DNA from: Acidobacteriota bacterium
GTDB lineage: Bacteria > Acidobacteriota > Blastocatellia > Pyrinomonadales > Pyrinomonadaceae
Assembly (NCBI GenBank): GCA_019242475.1
Contig: JAFAVK010000055.1
Coordinates: 1 to 64,000 of the forward strand
Reading direction: 5' to 3'
DNA length: 64,000 bases
Under the pieces are notes generated by a model. The model was not told the DNA's origin, did no database searches, and was given only the letters and a program-made list of their open reading frames with translations. A program made the position numbers and the translations under genes. The first letter of the stretch is position 1; each line of letters begins with the position of its first letter. Of the stretch, positions 44,288 to 52,720 are shown piece by piece.

Positions 44288-46120
44288 ATGGAGTTCGCCG
44301 GGGTGAAAAAGAGTTGGGGGGCGTTGCTGCTGGCCGCGGCGCTCTGCCTGGCGCAGGGCTGCCGGCAGGTCAAGGAGGCGACGGGGCTGAGCGTCGTGCC
44401 GAAGAGCTTGCGCGACGTGCCCGCCGAGCGGCTCGCCTTCCGCTTCGAGCCGGACGTGGACGCCGAGAAGCTGCCCCCGAACCTGCGCCACGACGAGCCC
44501 GAAGAGCCGGCCGCCGCCATCCGCACCGCCTTCGAGACGCAGCGCCCCGAAGACGCACTCATCCGCACCGTTGTAGACCCCTCGGGGATGAGGGCGCTCG
44601 TGCTCTACGGCACGAGCGCGACCGACACGGACTTCCGCATCGACCTCTACAACACGACGGGCCAGTTCATACGCAACGTGCTGCCCCCAGACCTGACGGG
44701 CGTCTTCCCCGCGGAGGTCGCCTGGTCGCCCGACGGCGCGGCCATCCTCTTCAGCGGCGTGCGCACGCCGACGCCGCAGGCCACGCCGGAGCCGCCGGGC
44801 CTGGCGCCCGCGCCGCCGGGCCTCGCGCCGTCCCCCATCCCGGGCGTCGCGCCCGACGCGCAGCCCACGCCGACGGCCGCGCCCCTCATCCCTTCGACGC
44901 AGACCTTCCGCACCGAGCAGGTCTACGTCGGCGACCGCGACGGCTACGGCCTGCACCCCGTCACCGCGCGCGAAGGGCTCATCTACTTCAAGCTCGCGTG
45001 GTCGCCCGACGGGCGGGCGGTCGCCGCGCTCGCCTGCAAGGAGGACGAGTGGGAGGCGCAGCGGCGCGAGGGGAACCCGCACGCGGGCCGTCCCCGCATC
45101 GTCACGCTCGAAGGGCAGGAGCGTCTGCTCGACGACCGCGCGACGCCGGTCGAGCCCGTCTGGTCGCCCGACGGGTCGAAGGTGGCGACGGCGTTCGAGT
45201 ACGACGTGGCGGTCTACGACGCGGGCGGCGGACGCCCGACCGGCGCGGGGCTCTCTTTGCGCGAGCCTCTGCGCGCCGCCTCGGCCGACTACGACGCGCG
45301 CGTCTTCAAGAAGGCCGAGCCCGCCGCGAAGCCCGCGGCCCAGCCGCAACAGCCGCAGCCGCCGAGCGAGGCCGTGCTCATCTCGTTGAACCCCTTCGTC
45401 CGGCTCGAATGGGTCGAGCCCGAGACCCTCTACGCGCAGACGGCCTTCGTCCACATCTACCACGACGAGCCGGTCTTCAAGTACCCGCGCTGGCACGTCA
45501 TCCACGTCTCGCCGCAGGCGGCCGTGCTCGGCCGTCTCCGTCTTCCCGCAGACGAGAGGAGCGACCCCCCCTTTATGGACTTCCGCAGCGTCCCCGAAAT
45601 CTACGAACACATCGACCGCACGCGCGCGCGCCTGCTCGCGGCCGTCGAGGGCCTGAGCGACGGGCAGCAGACCTACAGCCCGGCGCCCGGCCGCTGGTCG
45701 GTCGCGGAGCTTGTCGAGCACCTCTCGATAGTGGAGGGGAACGTCGCCGGCTTACTCGGCCGCCTGCTCGGCAAGGCCGAGGAGTCGGCTGCCGCCGCGC
45801 CGCCGCCGGCCCCCGACCTCTTCAACGACCCCGTCTCCATCGAGGAGTTCGTCGAGCGCTCGCGCGCCGTCAAGCTCGAAGCGCCCGAGCGCGTCCGCCC
45901 GGCGGGCCTCCCGCTCGCCGACTCGCTCGCGCGCCTGAAGGACTCGCGCGCCGCGCTCCACTCGCTCCGGCCCCGCGTCGAGCGCGCCGACGGCCGCGCG
46001 CTGCGCTTCCCGCACCCCGCCTGGGGGCCGCTCGACCTCTACCAATGGCTCCTCTTCGTCGGCGCCCACGAAGACCGCCACCTCGCCCAGATCGAAGCCC
46101 TCAAACAGACGATGAAGTAG
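44288..46120 (+). CDS. Lipoprotein with TolB-like propeller and C-terminal DinB domain
   Basis: 610 aa from ATG 44288 (GGAGGGG site). Residues 1-25 are a lipoprotein signal (LLLAAALCLAQGC). Propeller-type strands with WSPDG motifs occur at AWSPDGAAILFSG, AWSPDGRAVAALA and VWSPDGSKVATAF, interrupted by Pro-rich linkers (TPTPQATPEPPG). From M430 (MDFRSVPEIYEHIDRTR) the last 180 residues form a DinB four-helix domain (GRWSVAELVEHLSIVEG, HEDRHLAQIEAL). The join is abrupt: a run of seven C (45565-45571) lies just before that internal ATG at 45575, and GAGAGGAG precedes it. Either a true fusion, or two genes merged by an indel in the C-run or a sequencing error. Confidence 0.72.
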   Translation: MEFAGVKKSWGALLLAAALCLAQGCRQVKEATGLSVVPKSLRDVPAERLAFRFEPDVDAEKLPPNLRHDEPEEPAAAIRTAFETQRPEDALIRTVVDPSGMRALVLYGTSATDTDFRIDLYNTTGQFIRNVLPPDLTGVFPAEVAWSPDGAAILFSGVRTPTPQATPEPPGLAPAPPGLAPSPIPGVAPDAQPTPTAAPLIPSTQTFRTEQVYVGDRDGYGLHPVTAREGLIYFKLAWSPDGRAVAALACKEDEWEAQRREGNPHAGRPRIVTLEGQERLLDDRATPVEPVWSPDGSKVATAFEYDVAVYDAGGGRPTGAGLSLREPLRAASADYDARVFKKAEPAAKPAAQPQQPQPPSEAVLISLNPFVRLEWVEPETLYAQTAFVHIYHDEPVFKYPRWHVIHVSPQAAVLGRLRLPADERSDPPFMDFRSVPEIYEHIDRTRARLLAAVEGLSDGQQTYSPAPGRWSVAELVEHLSIVEGNVAGLLGRLLGKAEESAAAAPPPAPDLFNDPVSIEEFVERSRAVKLEAPERVRPAGLPLADSLARLKDSRAALHSLRPRVERADGRALRFPHPAWGPLDLYQWLLFVGAHEDRHLAQIEALKQTMK

Positions 46121-46126
46121 GCGCGG

Positions 46127-46155
46127 TTGCGACGCCTCGGGGCGCTCTTTATAAT
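46127..46155 (+). promoter_or_regulatory. Promoter of the split CAU tRNA
   Basis: TTGCGA (46127-46132), a 17-bp spacer and TATAAT (46150-46155), ending 24 bp before the tRNA 5' end. The best-formed promoter in the window. Confidence 0.75.
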
Positions 46156-46213
46156 CGCCCCACTCGCTGTTTAATTTGCGCCCTCGTAGCTCAATCGGTT
46201 AGAGCAGCGGACT

Positions 46214-46852
46214 CGGTTCTTTGAAAAGTCTAAGTGGAGAATTCGGGGTTATGAATCTCGGCGTGGCAGTTCAGGCAGAGGAGCTGACACTTGCGCGCTT
46301 CGACCAGAAGCGCGTCCCATGAAGTGTTCGAGCAATGCCGGATGTCGAGGGGGAAGGACTTGTCCGCCGGTTCGAGGTGATGAAAAGCCAACGCCGCTTC
46401 GTTGCGGCGGTAACCGCATCGTTCGCACCGGCCGCCCTTTCGTTGAATCAGGAGTTGTTTTCTCTGTCGGCCGCGTTGTTGCTGGGAGACGTAATTCTGA
46501 TGCTTGTTGTTTGTCGAGGCGTTCTTGCAACGGGGTGAACAGAAGACCGTCTGCCTGCCGGTCAGGGGAGCCTCGCAGATGACGCAAACCTTTTCCATAA
46601 GACTTGCAAAGTAGGGTTGCGAGCGTATCACATTCGAGACATGACAAGAACGATCTCGTCTCAGGTGCGCCCGTAGAATCTGCCAAATTCGGGGAAGCCT
46701 AAGCCGCGAAAGCGGGACGGTAATCCCGAGCCAAGCCCCTCGGCATGAGGGGAAGGTGTAGAGACTTGACGGCAGACGCGTAAAGCGAAGGGAAAGTCCA
46801 GACCACAAACTCCGCTCTCGAAGCGGTGCGCGGCGAAAGCCGTAGTGGCTTG
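46214..46852 (+). ncRNA. Group I intron (IC3-like) in a tRNA anticodon loop
   Basis: 639 nt. The 3' part (about 46680-46852) matches the Azoarcus tRNA-Ile intron core as I remember it. TGCCAAATTCGGGGAAGCCTAAG carries P3 and the start of P4; GAGCCAAGC then GGTGTAGAGACTTGACGGCA carries P7 and P3'; AAAGTCCAGACCACAAAC closes P7. The P7 pair is GACTT/AAGTC here against ACUA/UAGU in Azoarcus, a compensatory change. A CGGC-GAAA-GCCG hairpin precedes the terminal G. The 5' third, in the P1-P2 region, is expanded by an HNH endonuclease gene on the opposite strand. Confidence 0.85.
46230..46598 (-). CDS. HNH homing endonuclease encoded antisense within the intron
   Basis: 122 aa from ATG 46598 to TAG 46230. 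N-terminal zinc ribbon CVICEAPLTG...VFCSPRCK, a basic linker (QQQRGRQRKQLLIQRKGGRC), then CERCGYRRNEAALAFHHLEP and CQLLCLNCHAEIH, a complete HNH motif with its structural CxxC pairs. The open frame continues upstream to 46877, but that part is simply the antisense of the intron core. It presumably cleaves intron-free copies of this tRNA gene to drive intron homing. Because it is read from the opposite strand, its mRNA cannot be the tRNA precursor and a separate promoter must lie within the intron core. Confidence 0.85.
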   Translation of the reverse strand: MEKVCVICEAPLTGRQTVFCSPRCKNASTNNKHQNYVSQQQRGRQRKQLLIQRKGGRCERCGYRRNEAALAFHHLEPADKSFPLDIRHCSNTSWDALLVEARKCQLLCLNCHAEIHNPEFST

Positions 46853-47061
46853 CATAATCCGTCGGTTCCCCGTTCAAGTCGGGGCGAGGGCATTTGCATA
46901 CCCGGCAATTCGGCCGGCCGGAGCGGCGTCAGCTCCGGCCGGCCGCGTCCTTCCTCTTAGCTTCACCTTCTAAAAGCGCCTCCATCCTTTTTCAGAATAG
47001 CCGTGTACTTTCCGCGCGGGGTGTGGTTGAATGCGTCGCTATCTCACCCGGAGGGGCGGCC

Positions 47062-50000
47062 ATGAGCGGACACGTCTTCATCTCTCACAGCAGCAAAGAC
47101 GACGGCTTCGTGAAGGAGCTGCGCGAGGCGCTGGAAGGGCAAGGGCTCGAAGTGTGGGCCGACTCCCGAGAACTGGTCGGCGGGGCGAAGCTCGCGCCGG
47201 AGGTCGAGGAGGCGATTAAGAGCGCGCGGCAGTTCGTCGCCGTCCTCAGCCCTCACGCCGTCAACTCCGAATGGGTCGGCAGGGAGATTAAGACGGCGCT
47301 CGGCGTCGAACGAGCACGCCGGGCCGAGGGCTACCGTGTGGTGCCGCTGCTGCTGCCGGGCATCGAGCCTCCGGCCTTGAGGCTCTGGTTCGACGAAGAG
47401 CCGGTCGGCGTGCGCGTTGAAGTCAAAGACGGCGGGCTGAGCGAGGCGCTGACCGGGCTGCTCGCCGCGTTCGGCGAGCGACGGCCCGACGACCCGCGGC
47501 CCGCCGCGGCGCCCGCCTCTCAACCGGTCGAAGAACTGATCCTGAAACTGGACGACCTGAAGGTCTTGACCGAGGGCGGCAAGCGCCGCGCGCGTGCCGT
47601 CGCGCGGTTAGTCTATGAGCCCGCCGACACGGCCGCCCCCGCGGTCGAGGGCAAGCGCTTCAACTTCACCGCGCCGCTCGGCCTCCTTGAGGCGGAGGAG
47701 CTGCGCTGGTACCTGGAAGAGTTTTACGTGTGGCCCATCGGCATCTTTCAGGAGCGCGCCGCGCGTGTCGAGGAGCGTCTGCCCGAATGGGGCAGGGCTT
47801 TATACGATGCCGCGCTCGCGCCGCAGGCCGCGCAGGAGACTCTCCAAGCATGGCAGCAGGCGGGCGTCGAAGGGGAACGGCGGTTCTCGGTCTTTGTCGA
47901 GAGGGAGTTGTCGGAGGGCGCTTCCCCCGAGGAGCAGGCCGCGGCCGACGAAGCCGCCGCCGAGCTGCTCGCGCTGCCGTGGGAGCTTCTGCACGACGGG
48001 CGCGGCTTCCTCTTCCACGGCCAGCATGCGACGCGCGTGCGCCGCCGCCTGCCGAACCGCCACACGCGGAAGGTTACGCCGACGCGCCTGCCCATCCGCA
48101 TCCTGCTCGTGAGCCCGCGCCCCGAAGACGAGCGCACGCCCTACCTCGACCACCGCATCAGCGCGCGTCCCTTGATTGAGGCGTTGGAGAGTCTGGGCGA
48201 GTTGGCAAAGCTCTCCATCCTCACGCCGCCCACGTTCCCCGCGCTGGAGAAGAGGCTGACGCAGGCCGCCGACGCGGGCGAGCCGTTCGACGTGGTGCAC
48301 TTCGACGGTCACGGCGTCTACGACCGGAGGGTGGGCCTCGGCGCGCTCTGCTTTGAAGAGCCGAAGGACGCCGAGGAGTTGGAGCAGCGCGCCGTGCAGT
48401 TGATTCACGCCGAGAAGTTGGCCGAGGTCATACGCGACCGGCGCATCCCGCTCGTCTTCCTCGAAGCCTGCCAGACGGCGAAGAGCGAAGACGACCCGAC
48501 CGCTTCGGTCGCCGCGAAACTTTTAGAAGAGGGCGTCGCCTCGGTCGTGGCGATGAGCCACAGCGTTCTCGTGGAGACGGCGCGCCGCTTCGTCAAAGCC
48601 TTCTACGGCGAGTTGACCGCGGGCCGCCGGGTGGGGACGGCGATGATCGAAGGCCAGCGCGCGCTGCACCGCGACGACTACCGCGGCAAGCTCATGGGCG
48701 CGGGCGACCTCCGCCTGCAAGACTGGTTCGTCCCCGTGCTCTACCAGGAGGAGCAGGACGCGCAGCTCGTCACAAGGCTCCCGTCCGAAGACGCGCGACA
48801 GCTTCAGACCACGCAGCGCCGTCTGAGCCTCGGGCACCTGCCCGAACTGCCGCACGAGTTTCAGGGGCGCAGCCGCGAGCTTCTGAAGTTGGAGCGCCTG
48901 CTCGCGCGCGAGCCTTACGCGGTCATCCGCGGGCGCGGCGGCGAGGGCAAGACCACGCTCGCCGTGGAGCTTGCGCGCTGGCTCGTCCGCACCGCGCGCC
49001 ACGCCCGCGCCGCCTTCGTCAGCTTCGAACAGTACACGGACGCGCGCCAGTTGCTCATCGGCATCGGCCGCCAACTCCTGCCCGAAGGCGACAAGTGGCA
49101 CGTCGGCCAGGACGAGGATTTAAAGACCGCGCTGCAACCCGTCGAGCGCGCGCTGCGCGACCGCGCGACCGTCATCGTCCTCGATAATTTGGAGAGCGTC
49201 CTGCCCGACCAGACGGGGCGGCAGCCGATTGGTGCCGCGCCCCTCCCGGAACTCTTCGACCTCTGCCGCCGGCTCCTCGACGCCAGCCCCGCCACGCGCA
49301 TCGTCTTCACCACGCGCGAGCCCCTGCCCGCGCCCTTCGACCACCCGCGCAACCTTGTCGAACTCGGCGCGCTCGCACGCGAAGACGCCGTCGCGCTCGT
49401 CGGCGAGGTCATGAAGCAGCACGGCCTCACCCCCAAATCCGAAGACCCCGGCGGCGACCCCAAAGAGATCACAGACCTCGTCGAGGCCGTAGACCGTCAC
49501 GCGCGCGCCCTCGTCCTCCTCGCCCGCGAGCTTGCACGCGGCGGCGTCCGCGCGACGACCGACAACCTCCGCCGCCTCATGGCCTACCTCGACCGCAAGC
49601 ACCCCGGCGACCGCGAGAACTCGCTCTACGCCAGCCTCGAACTCTCGCTGCGCCGCCTCCCGCCCGCAACGCGCGAGCAGCTTACACCGCTGGCCGTCTT
49701 CCAAGGCGGCGCGCACCTTTACGTGTTAGGGCGAATGCTCGGCGCTGAACAAGAGGCGGTGACGAGCCTCGCACGTCAACTAATCGAAGTGGGGCTGGCC
49801 TCGGACATGGGCGATGGTCACCTCCGGCTCGACCCGGCCCTGCCTGCGTACCTGCTCAGGGAAGTGAGTGAGACGGAGCAGGAGGAACTGAGCGCAGTCT
49901 GGGCCGGAGGGATGTTTGCGTTGACAAACTTTCTCTACAAGCAGTTGTTTAAGGATGCCGAGCTATCTTCGCGCCTGACATTGCTGGAGCTGCCGAACCT

Positions 50001-51420
50001 GCTGTCGATGCTCACATGGGCACAAGCTAAGGCCGCCCCCGAGGCGGTAGTTGAGTTGGCGCAAAGTTGTGAAACTCTGTTCTCCAATTTAGGGCTTCGA
50101 CAGGCGCTCGCGCAGGCGACGAAAGTGCGAGAGCAGGTGGCGGAGAAGCTGGGGGAGTGGAGCCATGCGCAGTTTTTGACGGAGAGCGCAAACATCGACC
50201 GGCTGCTGGAACGGGGAGAGGTGCGGGCGGCCTACGTCGCCGCCGAGGCGCTTCTCAAGCGTTGCCTGTCCGCGGGGGAAGGGGCCTATGCGAACGCCGG
50301 TTATAACATTGCGCACGCGCAGGCGCTGCTCGGGCGGGTGTTGCAAATGGGCGGGGCGGCGGAAGCTGCACTCGCACAGTTAGGCGAAGCCGGGCGGCGC
50401 TGTCAGGCGCTGATGGATGCAGGCAACACGAGCGCCGCCGTGATGGCCGCGGTGGTGATGACGGAGAGCGGCGACTGCCTCGCAGCCTTGGGGCGCTTGG
50501 ACGAAGCGGCGGCGGCTTACGACGAGTCCATCAGGCGCAGTGAAGCGCTTGGCGACAAAAGGAGCGTGGCCGTTGGCAAAGGCCAGCTTGCCGCGACCCG
50601 CAGGCAACAGCGGCGTTACGACGAGGCGCTGATAATATACGATGAGGCGCAACGCATCTTTGAAAGTTTGGGTGAGCCGAAATCCGTCGCCACCGCCCTG
50701 CATCAGGTCGGGATAGTCTACAGGGAGATGAGGCAATTCGAGCAGGCGGAGCGCGCCTACCGGCGGTCGTTGGCTATAAAAGTTCAGCAGAAAAACCTCG
50801 CAGGCGAAGCCACCAGTTTGGGCGAGTTGGGGACTCTTTATAGTACGTGGGGGCGATTGGAAGAGGCGGCTAAGTGCTTCCGGCAGGCCGCAGACATTTG
50901 TGTTAGGCTGAAAGATGATAACCACGAGGGATTAGTCCGCAGCAATCTGGCCCTTACTCTCCTCCAGATGCAGCAGTACGACGAGGCTCGCCGCGAACTG
51001 CTCCGCGCCATCAAGTGCAAGGAGCCTTACGGGCATGCCGCCGAACTTTGGAAGACGTGGAACATCCTCCACAACTTGGAGCAGGCCAGCGGTAATGCGG
51101 AGGCCGCGGCGCGGGCGCGGGCGCGGGCCGTCGAGAGCTACCTGGCCTACCGGCGTGCCGGCGGGCAAAGCATGTCCGGTGGCGCGCAACTCTGCGCTCT
51201 GGCGGCTCAGGCGATAGAGCGGGGCGAGACGGCCGAGCTGGAACAGGAGCTTACCGAACTCTCGGGAGAGGATGTCGCGCCGCCGACCAAAGTGCTGCTC
51301 GCCAAAGTGCAAGCCGTCCTTCGCGGCGAACTCGACGGCGCGCTCGCCGCCGACCCGGAGTTGAATTACCGCGATGCCGTGGAGCTGCAACTGCTGTTGG
51401 AGGCGTTAGGGTTGGGGTGA
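47062..51420 (+). CDS. TIR-CHAT-NB-ARC-TPR STAND protein, probable anti-phage defence
   Basis: 1452 aa from ATG 47062 (GGAGGGG at 47050-47056). Residues 1-140: TIR domain (VFISHSSKDDGFVKEL, VVLSP-like AVLSPHAVNSEWVGREI with candidate catalytic E75). Residues about 320-560: CHAT caspase-like protease with HFDGHGVYD (H417) and FLEACQTAKSE (C470). Residues about 600-1000: STAND NTPase with Walker A RGRGGEGKTTLA (K630), VIVLDNLES and FTTREPLP. The rest are TPR-like sensor repeats (AEAALAQLGEAGRRC, AERAYRRSLAIK, AAKCFRQAADIC). By analogy with Avs and other STAND systems, a phage signal bound by the TPRs triggers oligomerisation and the effectors. Two effector domains in one chain is unusual. GC falls from about 49.7 kb on. 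It lies 170 bp beyond the split tRNA. Confidence 0.87.
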   Translation: MSGHVFISHSSKDDGFVKELREALEGQGLEVWADSRELVGGAKLAPEVEEAIKSARQFVAVLSPHAVNSEWVGREIKTALGVERARRAEGYRVVPLLLPGIEPPALRLWFDEEPVGVRVEVKDGGLSEALTGLLAAFGERRPDDPRPAAAPASQPVEELILKLDDLKVLTEGGKRRARAVARLVYEPADTAAPAVEGKRFNFTAPLGLLEAEELRWYLEEFYVWPIGIFQERAARVEERLPEWGRALYDAALAPQAAQETLQAWQQAGVEGERRFSVFVERELSEGASPEEQAAADEAAAELLALPWELLHDGRGFLFHGQHATRVRRRLPNRHTRKVTPTRLPIRILLVSPRPEDERTPYLDHRISARPLIEALESLGELAKLSILTPPTFPALEKRLTQAADAGEPFDVVHFDGHGVYDRRVGLGALCFEEPKDAEELEQRAVQLIHAEKLAEVIRDRRIPLVFLEACQTAKSEDDPTASVAAKLLEEGVASVVAMSHSVLVETARRFVKAFYGELTAGRRVGTAMIEGQRALHRDDYRGKLMGAGDLRLQDWFVPVLYQEEQDAQLVTRLPSEDARQLQTTQRRLSLGHLPELPHEFQGRSRELLKLERLLAREPYAVIRGRGGEGKTTLAVELARWLVRTARHARAAFVSFEQYTDARQLLIGIGRQLLPEGDKWHVGQDEDLKTALQPVERALRDRATVIVLDNLESVLPDQTGRQPIGAAPLPELFDLCRRLLDASPATRIVFTTREPLPAPFDHPRNLVELGALAREDAVALVGEVMKQHGLTPKSEDPGGDPKEITDLVEAVDRHARALVLLARELARGGVRATTDNLRRLMAYLDRKHPGDRENSLYASLELSLRRLPPATREQLTPLAVFQGGAHLYVLGRMLGAEQEAVTSLARQLIEVGLASDMGDGHLRLDPALPAYLLREVSETEQEELSAVWAGGMFALTNFLYKQLFKDAELSSRLTLLELPNLLSMLTWAQAKAAPEAVVELAQSCETLFSNLGLRQALAQATKVREQVAEKLGEWSHAQFLTESANIDRLLERGEVRAAYVAAEALLKRCLSAGEGAYANAGYNIAHAQALLGRVLQMGGAAEAALAQLGEAGRRCQALMDAGNTSAAVMAAVVMTESGDCLAALGRLDEAAAAYDESIRRSEALGDKRSVAVGKGQLAATRRQQRRYDEALIIYDEAQRIFESLGEPKSVATALHQVGIVYREMRQFEQAERAYRRSLAIKVQQKNLAGEATSLGELGTLYSTWGRLEEAAKCFRQAADICVRLKDDNHEGLVRSNLALTLLQMQQYDEARRELLRAIKCKEPYGHAAELWKTWNILHNLEQASGNAEAAARARARAVESYLAYRRAGGQSMSGGAQLCALAAQAIERGETAELEQELTELSGEDVAPPTKVLLAKVQAVLRGELDGALAADPELNYRDAVELQLLLEALGLG

Positions 51421-51543
51421 CGGTCGCCGTCTCGCTTCATAAACGACGGCGCGCGTGATAAAAAGCCGGGAAGGCTTTGGAGAGTTACAGAGCGAGAGCG
51501 TGGCGGGCCGTTCGTGTGGCGTGAGCAGGTGTGGAGGGACGTT

Positions 51544-52644
51544 GTGAGTAGCAGAGGGGTGGTCGGCGTCGGCATCATCGGGACGGGGTTCGCGCGGACG
51601 ACGCAGTTGCCCGCTTGGGCGGCTTGTGAAGGGGCGCGTTTAGTGGCGGTGGCGAGCGGGCGTCGGGAGAACGCGGAGAGGGCGGCGCGGGAGTTTGATA
51701 TTCCGTTCGTGGCGGAGGATTGGCGGGAGGTGGTGGCTCACGACGAGGTCGATTTGGTGAGCATCGTGACGCCGCCGGTGACGCACGCGGAGATGGCGGT
51801 GGCGGCGCTCGAAGCGGGGAAGGCCGTGCTGTGCGAGAAGCCGATGGCGATGAACGCGCAGCAGACTGCGCGGATGTGCGAGGCCGCGCGGGCGGCGGGC
51901 AGGCTGGCGCTCATCGACCACGAGCTGAGGTTTTTGCCGGCGCGGCGGCGGATGAGGGAGTTGATTCAGGGCGGCGAGCTGGGGCGCGTGCGCCACGCGA
52001 AGTTTCTCTTCCGCGGGGGCTCGCGCGCTTCGGCCGATGCGCCCTGGAGCTGGTGGTCGGACGAGCGCGCGGGAGGCGGCGCGCTGGGCGCCATCGGGTC
52101 GCACGCGGTGGACGCCTTGCACTGGCTTCTGGGGACGCGTGCGTCGCACGTGTCGGCGTCGCTCGCGGCGCACGTCGCGGAGCGGCGTGACCCCGCGTCG
52201 GGCGAGTTGCGGCGCGTGACGGCCGACGACGAGGCTTCCCTGCTCGTCAACTTCGAGGACGGCGGCGCGGCCGAGCGCGCGACCGGCGTCATCTCCGTCT
52301 CGATGGCCGAAGCCGGCGCGCCCGAGCACACGATTGAAGTCTTCGGCACGGAAGGCTCCGTGCGCATCGACGGCGCCCGAAGGCTCTGGCGAGCTCGGGT
52401 CGGAGAGGGCGCGTGGCAAAGAGTCGAGACGGAAGAGGCGCCGCTGGCGGAAGGTATGCGCGACAACGAGTGGTCGCGCGGCTTCAACGTCTTCGCGCGC
52501 GAGATCGTCGGCGCGCTGCGCGAAGGGCGCACCGGCATCGAGGGCGCGGCCACCTTCGAAGACGGCCACCGCACGCAGCTCGTCCTGGACGCCGCGCGCG
52601 CCGCCCACGACTCCGGCTGCCGGGTCGCCGTTGGCAGTTTTTAG
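51544..52644 (+). CDS. Gfo/Idh/MocA family oxidoreductase
   Basis: 366 aa from GTG 51544 with GGAGGG five to six bases upstream; a longer in-frame start at 51514 has no site. N-terminal Rossmann domain VGIIGTGFARTTQLPAW, EKPMAMNAQQTARMCEAA (the EKP motif of the family), then the C-terminal alpha/beta domain with GGGALGAIGSHAVDALHWLLG carrying the conserved His. NAD(P)-dependent sugar or inositol-type dehydrogenase; substrate unknown. The final codons AGT TTT TAG are the first unit of an AGTTTTC heptamer repeat. Confidence 0.88.
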   Translation: MSSRGVVGVGIIGTGFARTTQLPAWAACEGARLVAVASGRRENAERAAREFDIPFVAEDWREVVAHDEVDLVSIVTPPVTHAEMAVAALEAGKAVLCEKPMAMNAQQTARMCEAARAAGRLALIDHELRFLPARRRMRELIQGGELGRVRHAKFLFRGGSRASADAPWSWWSDERAGGGALGAIGSHAVDALHWLLGTRASHVSASLAAHVAERRDPASGELRRVTADDEASLLVNFEDGGAAERATGVISVSMAEAGAPEHTIEVFGTEGSVRIDGARRLWRARVGEGAWQRVETEEAPLAEGMRDNEWSRGFNVFAREIVGALREGRTGIEGAATFEDGHRTQLVLDAARAAHDSGCRVAVGSF

Positions 52645-52713
52645 TTCTCAGCTTTTAGTTTTCAGTAAAACGAGAGCTGAAAACCTGCCGCTGAAAACTG
52701 AAAACTGAAAACT
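52636..52713. repeat. Heptamer-type inverted repeat, AGTTTTC family
   Basis: AGTTTTT, AGTTCTC, AGCTTTT, AGTTTTC (52636-52663) includes the TAG stop (52642-52644) of the oxidoreductase. The inverse GAAAACT, GAAAACT, GAAAACT (52692-52713) ends 7 bp before the dipeptidase ATG. Confidence 0.87.
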
Positions 52714-52720
52714 ATTCCCC

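Larger units (their letters stand above)
46180..46892 (+). tRNA. tRNA with CAT anticodon (Met or lysidine-type Ile), split by a group I intron
   Basis: 5' exon 46180-46213: acceptor GCCCTCG, D-arm GCTC...GAGC, 5' anticodon stem GCGGA, then CT. 3' exon 46853-46892: CATAA, TCCGT, variable CGGTT, T-arm CCCCG-TTCAAGT-CGGGG, acceptor CGAGGGC and A. Joined, the exons give a complete 74-nt cloverleaf with loop CTCATAA and anticodon CAT. Splicing after U33 with the intron ending in G fits group I rules. CCA is not encoded. Elongator Met and Ile2 cannot be separated with confidence. The unspliced gene gives no functional tRNA, so the intron must be active. Confidence 0.88.

Noticed and set aside
46599..46877. 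N-terminal extension of the HNH protein
   Set aside because: It is exactly antisense to the conserved group I intron core and tRNA exon, has no domain, and the zinc ribbon starts right at the ATG at 46598.
51462..51478. Terminator after the STAND gene (AAAGCC...GGCTTT)
   Set aside because: The stem is only 6 bp and no T-run follows; too weak to list.
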